Shown: positions 36,056 to 44,363 of the stretch, piece by piece
Layout of the letters: every line of letters begins with the position of its first letter
Numbering within the stretch: the first letter of the stretch is position 1
From: Pararoseomonas baculiformis
GTDB lineage: Bacteria; Pseudomonadota; Alphaproteobacteria; Acetobacterales; Acetobacteraceae
DNA: 64,000 nt
Reading direction: 5' to 3'
NCBI RefSeq assembly: GCF_017813395.1
Contig: NZ_JAGIZB010000013.1
Location: forward strand, 1 to 64,000
Translations under genes and position numbers: made by a program
The notes under the pieces: model-generated
What the model was told of the DNA's origin: nothing
What the model saw: the letters and a program-made list of their open reading frames with translations, nothing else
The model's database searches: none

Positions 36056-36916
36056 TCAGCCCGCCATGGCCTGGCCGGCCAGCGCCTCGATCAGCCGGAT
36101 GCGCGGCGAGGCCCGCCCCCAGGCCAGCCCCATGCAGCGCACCGGCGCATCCGGCACTGGCAGCCTGGCCAGGGACAGCCCCTCCGGCCAGGGCGGCGCC
36201 CAGTCCGGCACCAGGGAGACGCCCAGCCCCCGATCGACCAGCACCGCGATCGCGTCGAGCGTGACCAGCTCGAAGGCCTCGCGCGGCCGGATTCGGCGGC
36301 GGCGCAGATAGGCACTGGCGAGCTGCCCGCCCCAGCTCGCCTCGTCGTAGCGGATGAAGGGCTCGGCGGAGAGCAGGTGGAGCGGCTCCGCGCCCGCCAG
36401 GCGGCCCGGGGCAAGCACGATCAGCGGCTCGCGCCGCAACATGGCCCAGCCGCAGCTCTTGGGGATCTCGAAGGGTGGCTGCACGATCAGGGCGGCGTCG
36501 AGCGCGCCTTCGGCAACGCGGGCGAAGAGTTCCTCGGAACGGCCGGGCACAATTCGGATCTCGATCCGCGGATGCCGTTCACGCATGGCGGTCATCATGT
36601 CCGGCAGCAGGCCGATAATGGCGGTGGGAACGGCGCCCAGCCGCAGCTCGCCCGCCAACGCATCGGCGGTGGCGAGGGCGGCGAGGTCGCGCAGCTGCAC
36701 GAGCAGCTCCGGCGCGCGGGCCGCGATGCGGGCGCCGGCAGGGGTGGGGGCAAGGCTCCGGCCGGCGCGCTTGAGGAGCGGGACCCCGATCTCCGCCTCC
36801 AGCGCGCGCAGCCGCTGCGCAACGCCGGCGGCGGTCAGGTTCAGCCGGCGCGCCGCCGCGGCGACCGAACCGCTCTCCGCGACGGCCAGGAAGGTTTCGA
36901 GGAAGCGGGTGTCCAT
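36056..36916 (-). CDS. LysR family transcriptional regulator
   Basis: A 286-residue LysR regulator. The N-terminal winged helix contains FLAVAESGSVAAAARRLNL (about 10-28) and AEIGVPLLKRAGRSLAPTPAG, followed by the periplasmic-binding-protein-like effector domain. It is divergently transcribed from the CitE-like/Bug/CaiB operon with 126 bp between, the classical arrangement for a LysR protein controlling its neighbour. A perfect 12-bp palindrome in the gap is a likely operator. The effector is probably the acid handled by the operon or its CoA ester. The start is ATG at 36916. Confidence 0.93.
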   Translation of the reverse strand: MDTRFLETFLAVAESGSVAAAARRLNLTAAGVAQRLRALEAEIGVPLLKRAGRSLAPTPAGARIAARAPELLVQLRDLAALATADALAGELRLGAVPTAIIGLLPDMMTAMRERHPRIEIRIVPGRSEELFARVAEGALDAALIVQPPFEIPKSCGWAMLRREPLIVLAPGRLAGAEPLHLLSAEPFIRYDEASWGGQLASAYLRRRRIRPREAFELVTLDAIAVLVDRGLGVSLVPDWAPPWPEGLSLARLPVPDAPVRCMGLAWGRASPRIRLIEALAGQAMAG

Positions 36917-36935
36917 ACGAAAGAAAAACTATCGT

Positions 36936-36947
36936 TTGAACGTTCAA
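36936..36947. promoter_or_regulatory. Palindromic LysR operator candidate
   Basis: TTGAACGTTCAA is a perfect 12-bp palindrome, 20 bp from the LysR start and 95 bp from the operon start. It sits in an AT-rich patch (36917-36965) that contrasts with the surrounding DNA. This matches where LysR proteins bind to control divergent promoters. No DNA-binding evidence is available. Confidence 0.55.
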
Positions 36948-37042
36948 TTCTCAACATTCTGTTTCCCGAAGCCTGGCCTATGCTCCCCCTATCGGCCGGG
37001 GTGCATGCGTGGTTGGCCGCAAGATGATTCGGGAGTGAAGCG

Positions 37043-37924
37043 GTGCGCCCTGTCCTCATGCGCAGCAAGCTGTTCGTGCCGGGCTCCCGGCCGGAGCTCT
37101 TCGCCAAAGCCGCCACCTCCGCGGCCGATGCACTCTCCTTCGATCTGGAGGATGCGGTCGCCCCCGACCGGAAGGACATGGCGCGCGAGACGCTCGCGGG
37201 CTTCCTGGGGGGCGGCGAGCACGGCGGGAAGGTCATCGTCATCCGCGTGAACGGGATGGATACGCCCCATTTCGCGCCCGATATCGCCGCCGTCGCGGTT
37301 CCCGGCACGCATATGATCAACCTGCCCATGATCCGGGACGCAGCGGAGGTGGCGGAGGCCGCGGCGGCACTGGAGAGGGCCGAACGCGCCAACGGCGTGG
37401 CGGAGCCCATCGGCATCCTCTGCAACATCGAGACACCACGCGCCCTGCGCCTGTCGCATGAGATCGCGGGCGCACATCCCCGGGTCTGCGGTTTGCAGAT
37501 CGGCTATGCCGACCTGCTCGAACCCTATGGCTTCGACCGGATGGACCCGGCCATGCTCGCCCATCTGCGCATGACGGTCCGGCTGGCCGCCGCCGAGCAC
37601 GACCTGCCCGCCTATGACGGCGCCTTCGCCAAGGTGGGCCAGCCCGAGGCCTATCGCGAGGAGGCGGATGCCGCGCGGCGCATGGGCTTCGCGGGGAAGA
37701 GCTGCATCCACCCCACCCAGATCGCCCCGGCGAACGAGGCTTTCGCGCCGAGCCCGGCCGAGATCGCGCGGGCCAGGCGGATCGTGGAGGTGGCGCGGGA
37801 GCGGATTGGCGCCGGAATGGGCGCCTTCCTAGTGGATGGTAGCATGGTGGACGCCCCCTTCGTCGCGGGGGCGGAGGCGGTGCTGGCACTCGCCTGCAAG
37901 CTCGGCCTGCCCGGTGCGGAATAA
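37043..37924 (+). CDS. HpcH/HpaI aldolase / citrate lyase beta subunit-like CoA ester lyase
   Basis: A 293-residue CitE-like lyase. It has the N-terminal MRSKLFVPGSRPELF (about 6-20), the DLEDAV acidic motif (about 35-40), the NIETPRALR segment (about 128-136) and GKSCIHPTQIAP (about 220-231). These enzymes cleave citryl-CoA, malyl-CoA, citramalyl-CoA or similar esters. The most likely role is to cleave a C4-C6 acyl-CoA made by the CoA-transferase of the same operon. The GTG at 37043 has GGGAG seven bases upstream; an ATG at 37058 is the alternative. Bug receptor and CaiB genes follow. Confidence 0.88.
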   Translation: MRPVLMRSKLFVPGSRPELFAKAATSAADALSFDLEDAVAPDRKDMARETLAGFLGGGEHGGKVIVIRVNGMDTPHFAPDIAAVAVPGTHMINLPMIRDAAEVAEAAAALERAERANGVAEPIGILCNIETPRALRLSHEIAGAHPRVCGLQIGYADLLEPYGFDRMDPAMLAHLRMTVRLAAAEHDLPAYDGAFAKVGQPEAYREEADAARRMGFAGKSCIHPTQIAPANEAFAPSPAEIARARRIVEVARERIGAGMGAFLVDGSMVDAPFVAGAEAVLALACKLGLPGAE

Positions 37925-37963
37925 CAACGCGGGACAAGGGCGCGTAACAGGATGGAGGAACAG

Positions 37964-38944
37964 ATGAGCAGCTTCACGAGACGCGCCTTCGGGGCCATGG
38001 CGCTGGCGTTTCCCGCCGTGGCGCGCGCGCAGGGCACGGGCCCGGGCGGCTGGCCTTCCCGCCCCGTACGGGTCATCGTCCCCTTCCCGCCCGGCGGCAG
38101 CAACGACGCGGTGGCCCGTCCGCTGGCGGAGCATCTGCAGGGCAAGTTCGGCCAGCCCTTCGTCGTGGAGAACCGGCCGGGCGCCGGCAGCACCATCGGC
38201 TCGGCGGAGGTGGTGCGCAGCCCGGCGGACGGGCTGACGCTGATGGTCACCTCCTCCACCTTCGCGACCAGCGGCGCCACACAGCGCACCCCCTATGACC
38301 CAGCCGCGGATTTCGAGGCGGTGGCGATGCTTGCCGCCGCGCCGCTGGTGATCCTCGCCGCGCCAGGCTTCCCCCCGGGGAACATGGCGGAGCTGGTCGC
38401 CTATCTGCGCGCCAATCCGGGCAAGGTGGATTACGGTTCCGCCGGGCCGGGCAGCATCAATCATCTCTCGGCCGAGCTGTTCGCCCAGAAGGCGGGGGGC
38501 GTGCAGATGCAGCATGTGCCCTATCGCGGCATGGGGCCCGCCACCACCGACCTTGCCGCCGGCACCATCCAGCTTCTCTTCACCACGCTGCCCTCCGCGC
38601 GCGGCGTGATCAGCAGCGGGCGGGTGAAGGTGCTGGGCTGGACCGGCGAGAACCGCCCGCCGAGCGGGCCGCAGGCGCCCACCCCGCGCGAGAGCGGGCT
38701 GCCCGACTACCAGGCAAGCATCTGGTGGGGCCTGCTGGCCCGGCGTGGCACGCCACCCGAGATCCGCGCGGCGCTGAACGCAGCCGCGAACGAGGCGCTC
38801 TCGGGTGGCCGCCTGGCGACCTATCTTGAGAGCGAGGGCGCCGCCCCCACGCCGCTCTCGCCCGCCGAGGGCGAGGCCTTCCTGCAACGCGACCTGGCGC
38901 AGTGGAAGCAGGTCGCCTCCACGGCGAATATCCGAATCGAATGA
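37964..38944 (+). CDS. Bug/TctC family periplasmic tricarboxylate-binding receptor
   Basis: A 326-residue secreted receptor. The N-terminus SSFTRRAFGAMALAFPAVARA has a twin-arginine-like signal (TRRAF). The mature part starts with the conserved WPSRPVRVIVPFPPGGSND and continues with the NRPGAGSTIGSAEV strand-loop motif. Bug receptors bind dicarboxylic and tricarboxylic acids, or amides, for tripartite tricarboxylate transporters. No TctA/TctB genes lie nearby, so the membrane part is elsewhere. The ATG at 37964 with GGAGG five bases before it is preferred to the ATG at 37952. The stop overlaps the CaiB start (ATGA). Confidence 0.9.
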   Translation: MSSFTRRAFGAMALAFPAVARAQGTGPGGWPSRPVRVIVPFPPGGSNDAVARPLAEHLQGKFGQPFVVENRPGAGSTIGSAEVVRSPADGLTLMVTSSTFATSGATQRTPYDPAADFEAVAMLAAAPLVILAAPGFPPGNMAELVAYLRANPGKVDYGSAGPGSINHLSAELFAQKAGGVQMQHVPYRGMGPATTDLAAGTIQLLFTTLPSARGVISSGRVKVLGWTGENRPPSGPQAPTPRESGLPDYQASIWWGLLARRGTPPEIRAALNAAANEALSGGRLATYLESEGAAPTPLSPAEGEAFLQRDLAQWKQVASTANIRIE

Positions 38945-40179
38945 CCAGCACAGCCGAAAAGCCCCGCCTTCGCCGCCGCGCCTTCGACCCAGCCGCCAAG
39001 GGCGCGCTGGACGGGGTGCGGGTGGTGGATCTTTCGCGCCTCGTGGCCGGGAATCTCCTGACCAAGGTGCTGGCCGACCATGGTGCCGAGGTGGTGAAGG
39101 TGGAGCCGCCCGAGGGCGACACGCTCCGCGCCTGGAAGGTGGAGGGCGTCTCCACCTCCTGGAAAACCTGGTGCCGCAACAAGAAGAGCGTCTGCCTCAA
39201 CCTGAAGGCGCCCGAGGGCCAGGAGGTGGTGCGCCGCCTGGCCGAGGGTGCCGCGATGCTCGTCGAGAGCTTCCGTCCTGGCGTGCTGGAGGCGATGGGG
39301 CTCAGCCCGGAAGCCCTGCTCGCGATCAATCCCCGGCTGGTGATCGTGCGGGTTTCAGGCTGGGGCCAGACCGGTCCCTACCGGCACAAGCCGGGCTTCG
39401 GCACGCTGGTGGAGGGGTATTCGGGCTTCGCCGCCGTGAACGGCTTCGCCGACCGGGAGCCGGTGCTGCCGCCCATGTTCCTGGGCGACGCCTTCGCCGG
39501 CCTCTATGGCGCCTCGGCCGCCATGATCGCGCTCCGCGCGGCGGAGGGTGCCTATGGCAAGGGGCAGGTGGTCGATCTCTCCCTCTTCGACCCGATCTTC
39601 GCGATGATGGAGCCCCAGATCGCGAATCGGCGCCTGAGCGGGCGGCGCAAGCCGCGCACGGGCAGTCGCAGCACCAACACGGCGCCGCGCAACGCCTATC
39701 GCACCAGGGATGACGGGTGGGTCTGCCTGTCCTCCTCCACCCAGGGAATGACCGCGAAGCTCCTGGCCTCGATCGGCCGGCCGGAGCTGCTGCAGGACGA
39801 GCGCTACGCCACCAATGCCGCCCGGCTGAAGAACTGGGAGTCGCTGGACGCCATCATCGGTGGCTTCGTCGCGGAGCGGAGCATGGCGGAGAACCTGGCG
39901 CATTTCGACGCGGCCGGAGTGACCATCGGCCCGATCATGGATGCCCCGGCGCTGGATGAGGACGCCTTCGTGGCCGAGCGCGAGAGCCTGATCGAGGTGC
40001 CGGATGCCGAGATGGGCTGGCTGCCCATGCATGGCGACGTGCCCCGGCTTTCCGGCACCCCAGGAATTCTTGCGCGGCCCGCCCCTGGTCTTGGCGAGCA
40101 TAATGACGAGATCCTGGGTGCCGTGCTGGGCGACGGGGAGGTTTCCCGGTTGCGGGAGGCCGGTATCGTGCACGGATAG
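38941..40179 (+). CDS. CaiB/BaiF family (class III) CoA-transferase
   Basis: A 412-residue enzyme. It has the N-terminal LDGVRVVDLSRLVAGN (about 22-37), DHGAEVVKVEPPEGD (about 46-60), the catalytic Asp in PPMFLGDAFAGLYG (about 179-192) and a C-terminal GTPGILARPAPGLGEHN. It moves CoA from a donor such as succinyl-CoA to a carboxylic acid. Together with the CitE-like lyase it could activate and cleave a dicarboxylate, for example a citramalate- or itaconate-type compound taken up by the Bug receptor. It is translationally coupled to the receptor gene by ATGA. Confidence 0.92.
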   Translation: MTSTAEKPRLRRRAFDPAAKGALDGVRVVDLSRLVAGNLLTKVLADHGAEVVKVEPPEGDTLRAWKVEGVSTSWKTWCRNKKSVCLNLKAPEGQEVVRRLAEGAAMLVESFRPGVLEAMGLSPEALLAINPRLVIVRVSGWGQTGPYRHKPGFGTLVEGYSGFAAVNGFADREPVLPPMFLGDAFAGLYGASAAMIALRAAEGAYGKGQVVDLSLFDPIFAMMEPQIANRRLSGRRKPRTGSRSTNTAPRNAYRTRDDGWVCLSSSTQGMTAKLLASIGRPELLQDERYATNAARLKNWESLDAIIGGFVAERSMAENLAHFDAAGVTIGPIMDAPALDEDAFVAERESLIEVPDAEMGWLPMHGDVPRLSGTPGILARPAPGLGEHNDEILGAVLGDGEVSRLREAGIVHG

Positions 40180-40183
40180 CTCC

Positions 40184-40202
40184 GCCCGGCGTATCGCCGG
40201 GC
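40184..40202 (+). terminator. Stem-loop after the CaiB gene
   Basis: GCCCGGCG (40184-40191) and CGCCGGGC (40195-40202) form a perfect 8-bp stem around a TAT loop, five bases after the CaiB stop. No U-tract follows. It may mark the end of the CitE-Bug-CaiB transcript or stabilise its 3' end; the next gene starts at 40220 on the same strand. Confidence 0.5.
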
Positions 40203-40219
40203 CGGATGGAGGCAAGGCG

Positions 40220-40828
40220 ATGACACGACGGCAGTTCCTGGCAGCAGCGGCCGCCCTGGCGGTGGTGGAACCCCTGCCCCTCTGGGCCCAGGGTGCGCCT
40301 CGTCGGGTCCGGGGCACCATCGACGGGATTTCCGGCCGTGACCTGGCCGTGACCACGCGAGAGGGGCAGCGCGTGACGATCCGGCTGGCCGAGAATGCCA
40401 GCGTTTCCGCGCTGCGGCGGCTGGAGCTCTCTGCCATCGCCCCCGGCAGCTATATCGGCACTGCCGCCGAACCCGGGCCGGACGGCGCATGGCGGGCGCT
40501 GGAGGTGCTGGTTTTCCCCGAGGCGATGCGGGGCACCGGGGAGGGCCACTATGCCTGGGACCTGACGCCGACATCCTCCATGACCAACGCCACGGTGGAT
40601 TCGGCCGTGGAGGCGAATGACGGCCGCAGCCTTCTCCTCACCGCGCGCGGGCAGCAGGTCCGGGTCATGGTTCCGCCCGATGTCCCGGTGGTGACTCCGA
40701 TCCCCGCTGCGATGGAGGACCTGAAGCCCGGCGCGCAGGTCTTCCTCGTGGCGACGCCCGGCCCGGACGGTACCCTGACCGCCTCCCGCGTGACCGTCGC
40801 GCGGGACGGCGTGGTGCCCCCGATGTGA
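40220..40828 (+). CDS. Tat-secreted periplasmic protein of unknown function (OB-fold/DUF5666-like)
   Basis: A 202-residue protein starting TRRQFLAAAAALAVVEPLPL after Met, a twin-arginine signal cleaved near AQG (about 25). The mature domain is beta-rich (VRGTIDGISGRDLAVTTREG, then a second repeat near the C-terminus with QVFLVATPGPDGTLTASRV). It resembles proteins of small OB-type beta barrels, but no enzyme motif is visible. The stop overlaps the GTG start of the MsrQ-like gene, so the two are co-translated and probably act together at the periplasmic face. It is not MsrP, since no molybdopterin domain is present. Function unknown. Confidence 0.82.
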   Translation: MTRRQFLAAAAALAVVEPLPLWAQGAPRRVRGTIDGISGRDLAVTTREGQRVTIRLAENASVSALRRLELSAIAPGSYIGTAAEPGPDGAWRALEVLVFPEAMRGTGEGHYAWDLTPTSSMTNATVDSAVEANDGRSLLLTARGQQVRVMVPPDVPVVTPIPAAMEDLKPGAQVFLVATPGPDGTLTASRVTVARDGVVPPM

Positions 40829-41763
40829 GCGACGCGACGCTCGACTCTCCATCCCGCCCCCGCCGCGCCCGGCGCGGGAGCGCCCCTCCGCCGCGTCCAG
40901 GCCCCTGGCCCTGGCTGGATCGCGGCGGGCGCTTCTCCTGGTTCAAGACCGCGGTGCTGCTGGGCTGCCTGGCGCCGCTGCTCTGGCTCGGCTGGCTTTG
41001 GGCAAGCGACGGGCTCGGGCCGGAGCCGCTGACCCTGGCCACGCACGAGACAGGCAGCTGGTGCGTCCGCTTCCTGCTGATGAGCCTCTTCGTCACCCCG
41101 GCGCGCTGGATCTTCGACTGGCCCCGCGTGCTGCAGCTTCGGCGGATGCTAGGGCTGGCGGCGCTCGGCTACGGGCTGGTGCACCTCGCGCTCTATGTCG
41201 GGAACGAGCATCTCCGGCTCTGGCATGTGCTGCTGGAGATCGTGAAGCGGCCCTATCTCTCCACCGGCTTCACCGCCCTGATCGGCCTGGCCGTCCTGGG
41301 CTGGACCTCGACCGATGGTTGGCTCCGGCGCCTAGGCCGGGAGTGGAAGGTGCTGCACCGGCTGGCTTACCCGCTGGTCGCCCTGGGGATCCTGCATTTC
41401 TACATGCAGTCGAAGATCAACGTCTCCGAGCCCGTGCTGATGAGCGGGCTGTTTCTCTGGCTGATGCTGTGGCGCCTGGTTCCGGCCCGCTGGCGGTCGG
41501 TGCCCTGGTCCCTGCTGCCCATCGCCATCCTGGCCGCCGTCGGGGCCGGCGGGCTGGAATATCTCTGGTATGCCCTGGCGACGAACCTGCCTGCCGGCGC
41601 AATCCTCCAGGCCAATTTCGACCTGGAGTTCGAGATCCGCCCGGCCGTCTGGGTCCTGCTTGCCGGAGTGGCCGTCCTGTCCCTGGCGGCGCTCGCCTGG
41701 GCGGGCCGGCAGGTCTTCCAGGGGCGGATGGACATCCCGGCCAGCAAGCGCCTGAGCGAGTAG
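40825..41763 (+). CDS. MsrQ/YedZ-like haem-binding ferric-reductase-fold membrane protein
   Basis: A 312-residue protein. A basic N-terminal tail (to about 38) is followed by about six core helices of the ferric-reductase transmembrane domain. Potential haem histidines are in GYGLVHLALYVGNEH and WKVLHRLAYPLVALGILHFYMQ. In the known MsrPQ system this protein passes electrons from quinones to a periplasmic reductase. Here the partner gene is the Tat-secreted protein just upstream, not MsrP. A longer C-terminal part with two more helices is present. It starts with GTG at 40825 (GTGA overlap). Confidence 0.86.
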   Translation: MSDATLDSPSRPRRARRGSAPPPRPGPWPWLDRGGRFSWFKTAVLLGCLAPLLWLGWLWASDGLGPEPLTLATHETGSWCVRFLLMSLFVTPARWIFDWPRVLQLRRMLGLAALGYGLVHLALYVGNEHLRLWHVLLEIVKRPYLSTGFTALIGLAVLGWTSTDGWLRRLGREWKVLHRLAYPLVALGILHFYMQSKINVSEPVLMSGLFLWLMLWRLVPARWRSVPWSLLPIAILAAVGAGGLEYLWYALATNLPAGAILQANFDLEFEIRPAVWVLLAGVAVLSLAALAWAGRQVFQGRMDIPASKRLSE

Positions 41764-41873
41764 GAGGACCATCCAAGGGGGCTGCTCCCGCAACTCCGCG
41801 TGCAGAACGCCCCAGGCGGCTGGACCGGGGTGGTGCGGTTGGCGCCGGGTTTCCGTCTCGGAAGAAGGGGCCG

Positions 41874-42536
41874 CTAGGAGCCCGCGCTGGCCCGTGCGGC
41901 AGGCTTCGGCGAAGCGGCCTCGGCGCGGGGCGCCGGGGTCGGCGCTTCCGGCCCGGGCTGGGCGGGCGGAGCGGCGGCGGGTGCCGCGGGCGCCGAGACG
42001 GGACGGGCCGCCGACTCGCGAGCCTCGGCGGTTTCGGTGGGGGCCGGCTTCGGATCGGCAGGCTTTGCCTCAGCGGGGCTGGGCTGGGCGCTGGCCTGCT
42101 GCACCTCCTCGGCCATCGGCATGCACCGGACCGTGCCGGGGTTTGCCCGGGCCTGGGTAGCCACCGTGCCCGCCGGGCAGGCAATCTGCTGACGAGCGGG
42201 CGCCGGAAGATCGGCATGCCAGCCCGCCACGTCGGGATCGGCCCCACCACCCCCGCCCCTGGCCATGCCGCGCCCGTCGCAGCGGCCAGGACGGCCGCGA
42301 ACGGGCTTGCCGCCATTGGGGCAAAGCCAGCGGTTGATGGCCGCGCGGTCCATCACCGTGATGGCCTGGTTGGTGGCGAGCACCGGCCTCGTGTCCAGCA
42401 CCGGGGCCGTTGTCCTGGGTCCCGGTGCCACCTGAAAGAAGCGGCGCTCCTGCGCCTGGGCCTCCCCTGATGGGGCGGCAAGCCCCGCCAGCAGCGCGAG
42501 CGCGCCCAACCCGATGGTTCGACCGGTGCGGATCAT
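41874..42536 (-). CDS. Secreted protein with Pro/Ala-rich C-terminal tail (hypothetical)
   Basis: A 220-residue protein with a good signal peptide (RTIGLGALALLAGLAAPSGEA, cleavage after AQA near 29). A central region contains four cysteines (INRWLCPNGGKPVRG, RCDGRG, IACPAGTVA, VRCMPM), probably paired as disulfides. The last 90 residues or so are almost only Pro, Ala, Glu, Lys and Thr, suggesting an extended cell-wall or periplasm-spanning tail. No family is recognised. It stands alone, minus strand, between the MsrQ-like gene and the divergent RraA gene, and is probably a periplasmic or envelope protein. Confidence 0.75.
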   Translation of the reverse strand: MIRTGRTIGLGALALLAGLAAPSGEAQAQERRFFQVAPGPRTTAPVLDTRPVLATNQAITVMDRAAINRWLCPNGGKPVRGRPGRCDGRGMARGGGGGADPDVAGWHADLPAPARQQIACPAGTVATQARANPGTVRCMPMAEEVQQASAQPSPAEAKPADPKPAPTETAEARESAARPVSAPAAPAAAPPAQPGPEAPTPAPRAEAASPKPAARASAGS

Positions 42537-42669
42537 GCCCGGCAGATGGGGCGAGCCGGGTTGCTCTCCAACCCTGAAAAAATCCTTTCGCATGGATTCC
42601 CGGCCTGCTTGACGCGCATGCCATGCCGCGCGAAGCCCGGCATCGGACGACAGAACGGAGGAGACCGGG

Positions 42670-43377
42670 TTGAACCTCGATCCCAAGATCAAGCAGGCGC
42701 TCGAAGGCGTCTCCACCGCCACCCTTACGACGGTCCTTCTGAAGAAGGGCCTTCGCAACGTCTGGATGCGCGGCACCAAGCCCATCCGGGAGGGCCAGCC
42801 CCGCCTCGTCGGCCGCGCATTCACCCTGCGCTTCGTCCCGGCCCGTGAGGACCTCGCCACCCCGGAAAGCTGGTCCTCCCCCATCTCCACCCGCGCCGCC
42901 ATTGAGGCGATGCCGGAGGGCTGCATCGCCGTGGTCGATTCCATGGGCGTGCAGGACGCCGGCATCTTCGGCGACATCCTCTGCGCCCGCATGGCGAAGA
43001 AGGGCGTGGCAGCCCTGATCACCGATGGCGTGGTGCGGGACCTGGCCGGCGTGCTCGGCACGGGTCTTCCGGTCTGGTGCAACGGCGCGGCCGCCCCGCC
43101 CTCCGTGGCCGGACTGACCTTCGTAGCCTGGGAGCAGCCGATCGGCTGCGGCGGCGTCGCCGTCTTCCCCGGCGACGTGGTGGTGGTGGACCAGGACGGC
43201 GCCGTGCTGATCCCGCAGGCCCTGCTGGAGGCCGTGACTGAGGCCGCGGTGGAGCAGGAGCGGCAGGAGACCTGGATCATGACGCAGGTGGAAGGCGGCG
43301 CCTCCCTGCCCGGCCTCTATCCCCCCAATGCCGAGAACAAGGCCCGCTACGAGGCCTGGAAGAAGGAGAACGCCTGA
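42670..43377 (+). CDS. RraA-like protein / 4-hydroxy-4-methyl-2-oxoglutarate aldolase family
   Basis: A 235-residue protein of the RraA/HMG aldolase fold. The metal- and substrate-binding motif ITDGVVRDLAGV (about 117-128) is intact, with the preceding GDILCARMAKKGVAAL helix. Such class II aldolases cleave 4-hydroxy-2-oxoacids or decarboxylate oxaloacetate. The start is TTG at 42670, placed seven bases after a strong GGAGGA; no ATG fits. The stop overlaps the next gene's ATG (TGATG), so the two aldolase-like proteins are made together and probably act in one pathway for a hydroxy-oxo acid. Confidence 0.86.
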   Translation: MNLDPKIKQALEGVSTATLTTVLLKKGLRNVWMRGTKPIREGQPRLVGRAFTLRFVPAREDLATPESWSSPISTRAAIEAMPEGCIAVVDSMGVQDAGIFGDILCARMAKKGVAALITDGVVRDLAGVLGTGLPVWCNGAAAPPSVAGLTFVAWEQPIGCGGVAVFPGDVVVVDQDGAVLIPQALLEAVTEAAVEQERQETWIMTQVEGGASLPGLYPPNAENKARYEAWKKENA

Positions 43378-44321
43378 TGGACCTGACCCAGGCAAAGGGC
43401 GTCTACGCCATCGCGCCGACCGCCTTCCACGAGGATGGCCGGCTCGATGAGGCCTCGAACGACCGCTATACCGACTTCTGCGTCGAGAGCGGCTGCACCG
43501 GCATTACCGTCCTTGGCGTGATGGGCGAGGCGCCGAAGCTGGACATGTCCGAGAGCGTCTCGCTCGCCTCGCGCATGATCAAGCGTGCCGGCATTCCGGT
43601 GATCGTGGGCGTTTCGGCCCCCGGCTTCGCCGCCATGACCTCCCTCACCAAGGCGGTGATGGACGCGGGCGCGGCCGGCGTGATGATCGCGCCCCCGAAC
43701 ACCCTGCGCACGGATGACCAGATCGTCGGCTACTACGCTCAGGCGGCCGAGGCGATCGGGGCGGACGTGCCCTTCGTGGTGCAGGACTTCCCGCAGACCT
43801 TCAGCGTCATCATGACCCCCGGCGTGATCCGCCGGATCGTGCAGGCCAACCCGAACTGCGTGATGGTCAAGCACGAGGACTGGCCCGGCCTTGAGAAGAT
43901 CTCCGCCCTGCGCGGCTTCGAGAAGGACGGCTCGATGAAGCACATCTCCATTCTCTGCGGGAATGGCGGGCTCTTCATCGACTTCGAGTGCGAGCGCGGG
44001 GCGGATGGCGCGATGACCGGCTACGCCTTCCCCGACATGCTCTCCGATCTCGTCCGTCTGCAGGCCGAAGGCAAGCGCGACGAGGCCCATGACCTGTTCG
44101 ACGCCCATCTGCCGCTCCTCCGCTACGAGCAGCAGCAGGGGCCGACGGGCCTGGCTGTTCGGAAATACGTGCTGATGCGCCGCGGCGTGCTGGCCAGCGA
44201 TGCCCAGCGCCGCCCGGGCGCAGGGCTGAGCGCGAAGGCGCGGGAGGAGGTGGACTACCTGCTCTCCCGCGTGGCGCGCTTCGACAAGCGCGCGGATGTG
44301 GGCGCCCGCAAGGCAGCCTGA
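43377..44321 (+). CDS. Dihydrodipicolinate synthase/N-acetylneuraminate lyase family aldolase (not lysine DapA)
   Basis: A 314-residue TIM-barrel aldolase. The Schiff-base lysine is in CVMVKHEDWPGL (about 160-171). The usual DapA residues are altered: the Thr-Thr of GTTGE is Val-Met in VLGVMGEAPKL (about 46-56), and the YNVP tyrosine is replaced in VQDFPQTFSV. It is therefore a pyruvate-type aldolase or dehydratase for another substrate. It is coupled to the RraA-like gene by TGATG. A strong hairpin follows the stop at 44321. Length is normal for the family. Confidence 0.86.
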   Translation: MDLTQAKGVYAIAPTAFHEDGRLDEASNDRYTDFCVESGCTGITVLGVMGEAPKLDMSESVSLASRMIKRAGIPVIVGVSAPGFAAMTSLTKAVMDAGAAGVMIAPPNTLRTDDQIVGYYAQAAEAIGADVPFVVQDFPQTFSVIMTPGVIRRIVQANPNCVMVKHEDWPGLEKISALRGFEKDGSMKHISILCGNGGLFIDFECERGADGAMTGYAFPDMLSDLVRLQAEGKRDEAHDLFDAHLPLLRYEQQQGPTGLAVRKYVLMRRGVLASDAQRRPGAGLSAKAREEVDYLLSRVARFDKRADVGARKAA

Positions 44322-44327
44322 CGCCAC

Positions 44328-44357
44328 GGGCCGGGCGGGTTCATCCCCGCCCGGCCC
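44328..44357. terminator. Strong bidirectional stem-loop between convergent genes
   Basis: GGGCCGGGCGGG (44328-44339) and CCCGCCCGGCCC (44346-44357) form a perfect 12-bp stem with a 6-base loop. The hairpin lies 6 bp after the aldolase stop and 6 bp before the end of the convergent GDSL gene. The symmetry and position fit a two-way terminator, although U-tracts are short. Confidence 0.65.
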
Positions 44358-44363
44358 CGGCTT

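Noticed and set aside
36989-37711. Minus-strand frame opposite the CitE-like gene
   Set aside because: It is an antisense shadow; the plus-strand protein has all family motifs and a good start.
43377-44321. Assignment as dapA of lysine synthesis
   Set aside because: The Thr-Thr and Tyr residues of DapA are replaced although the Lys remains, and the neighbour is an RraA-like aldolase rather than lysine genes.
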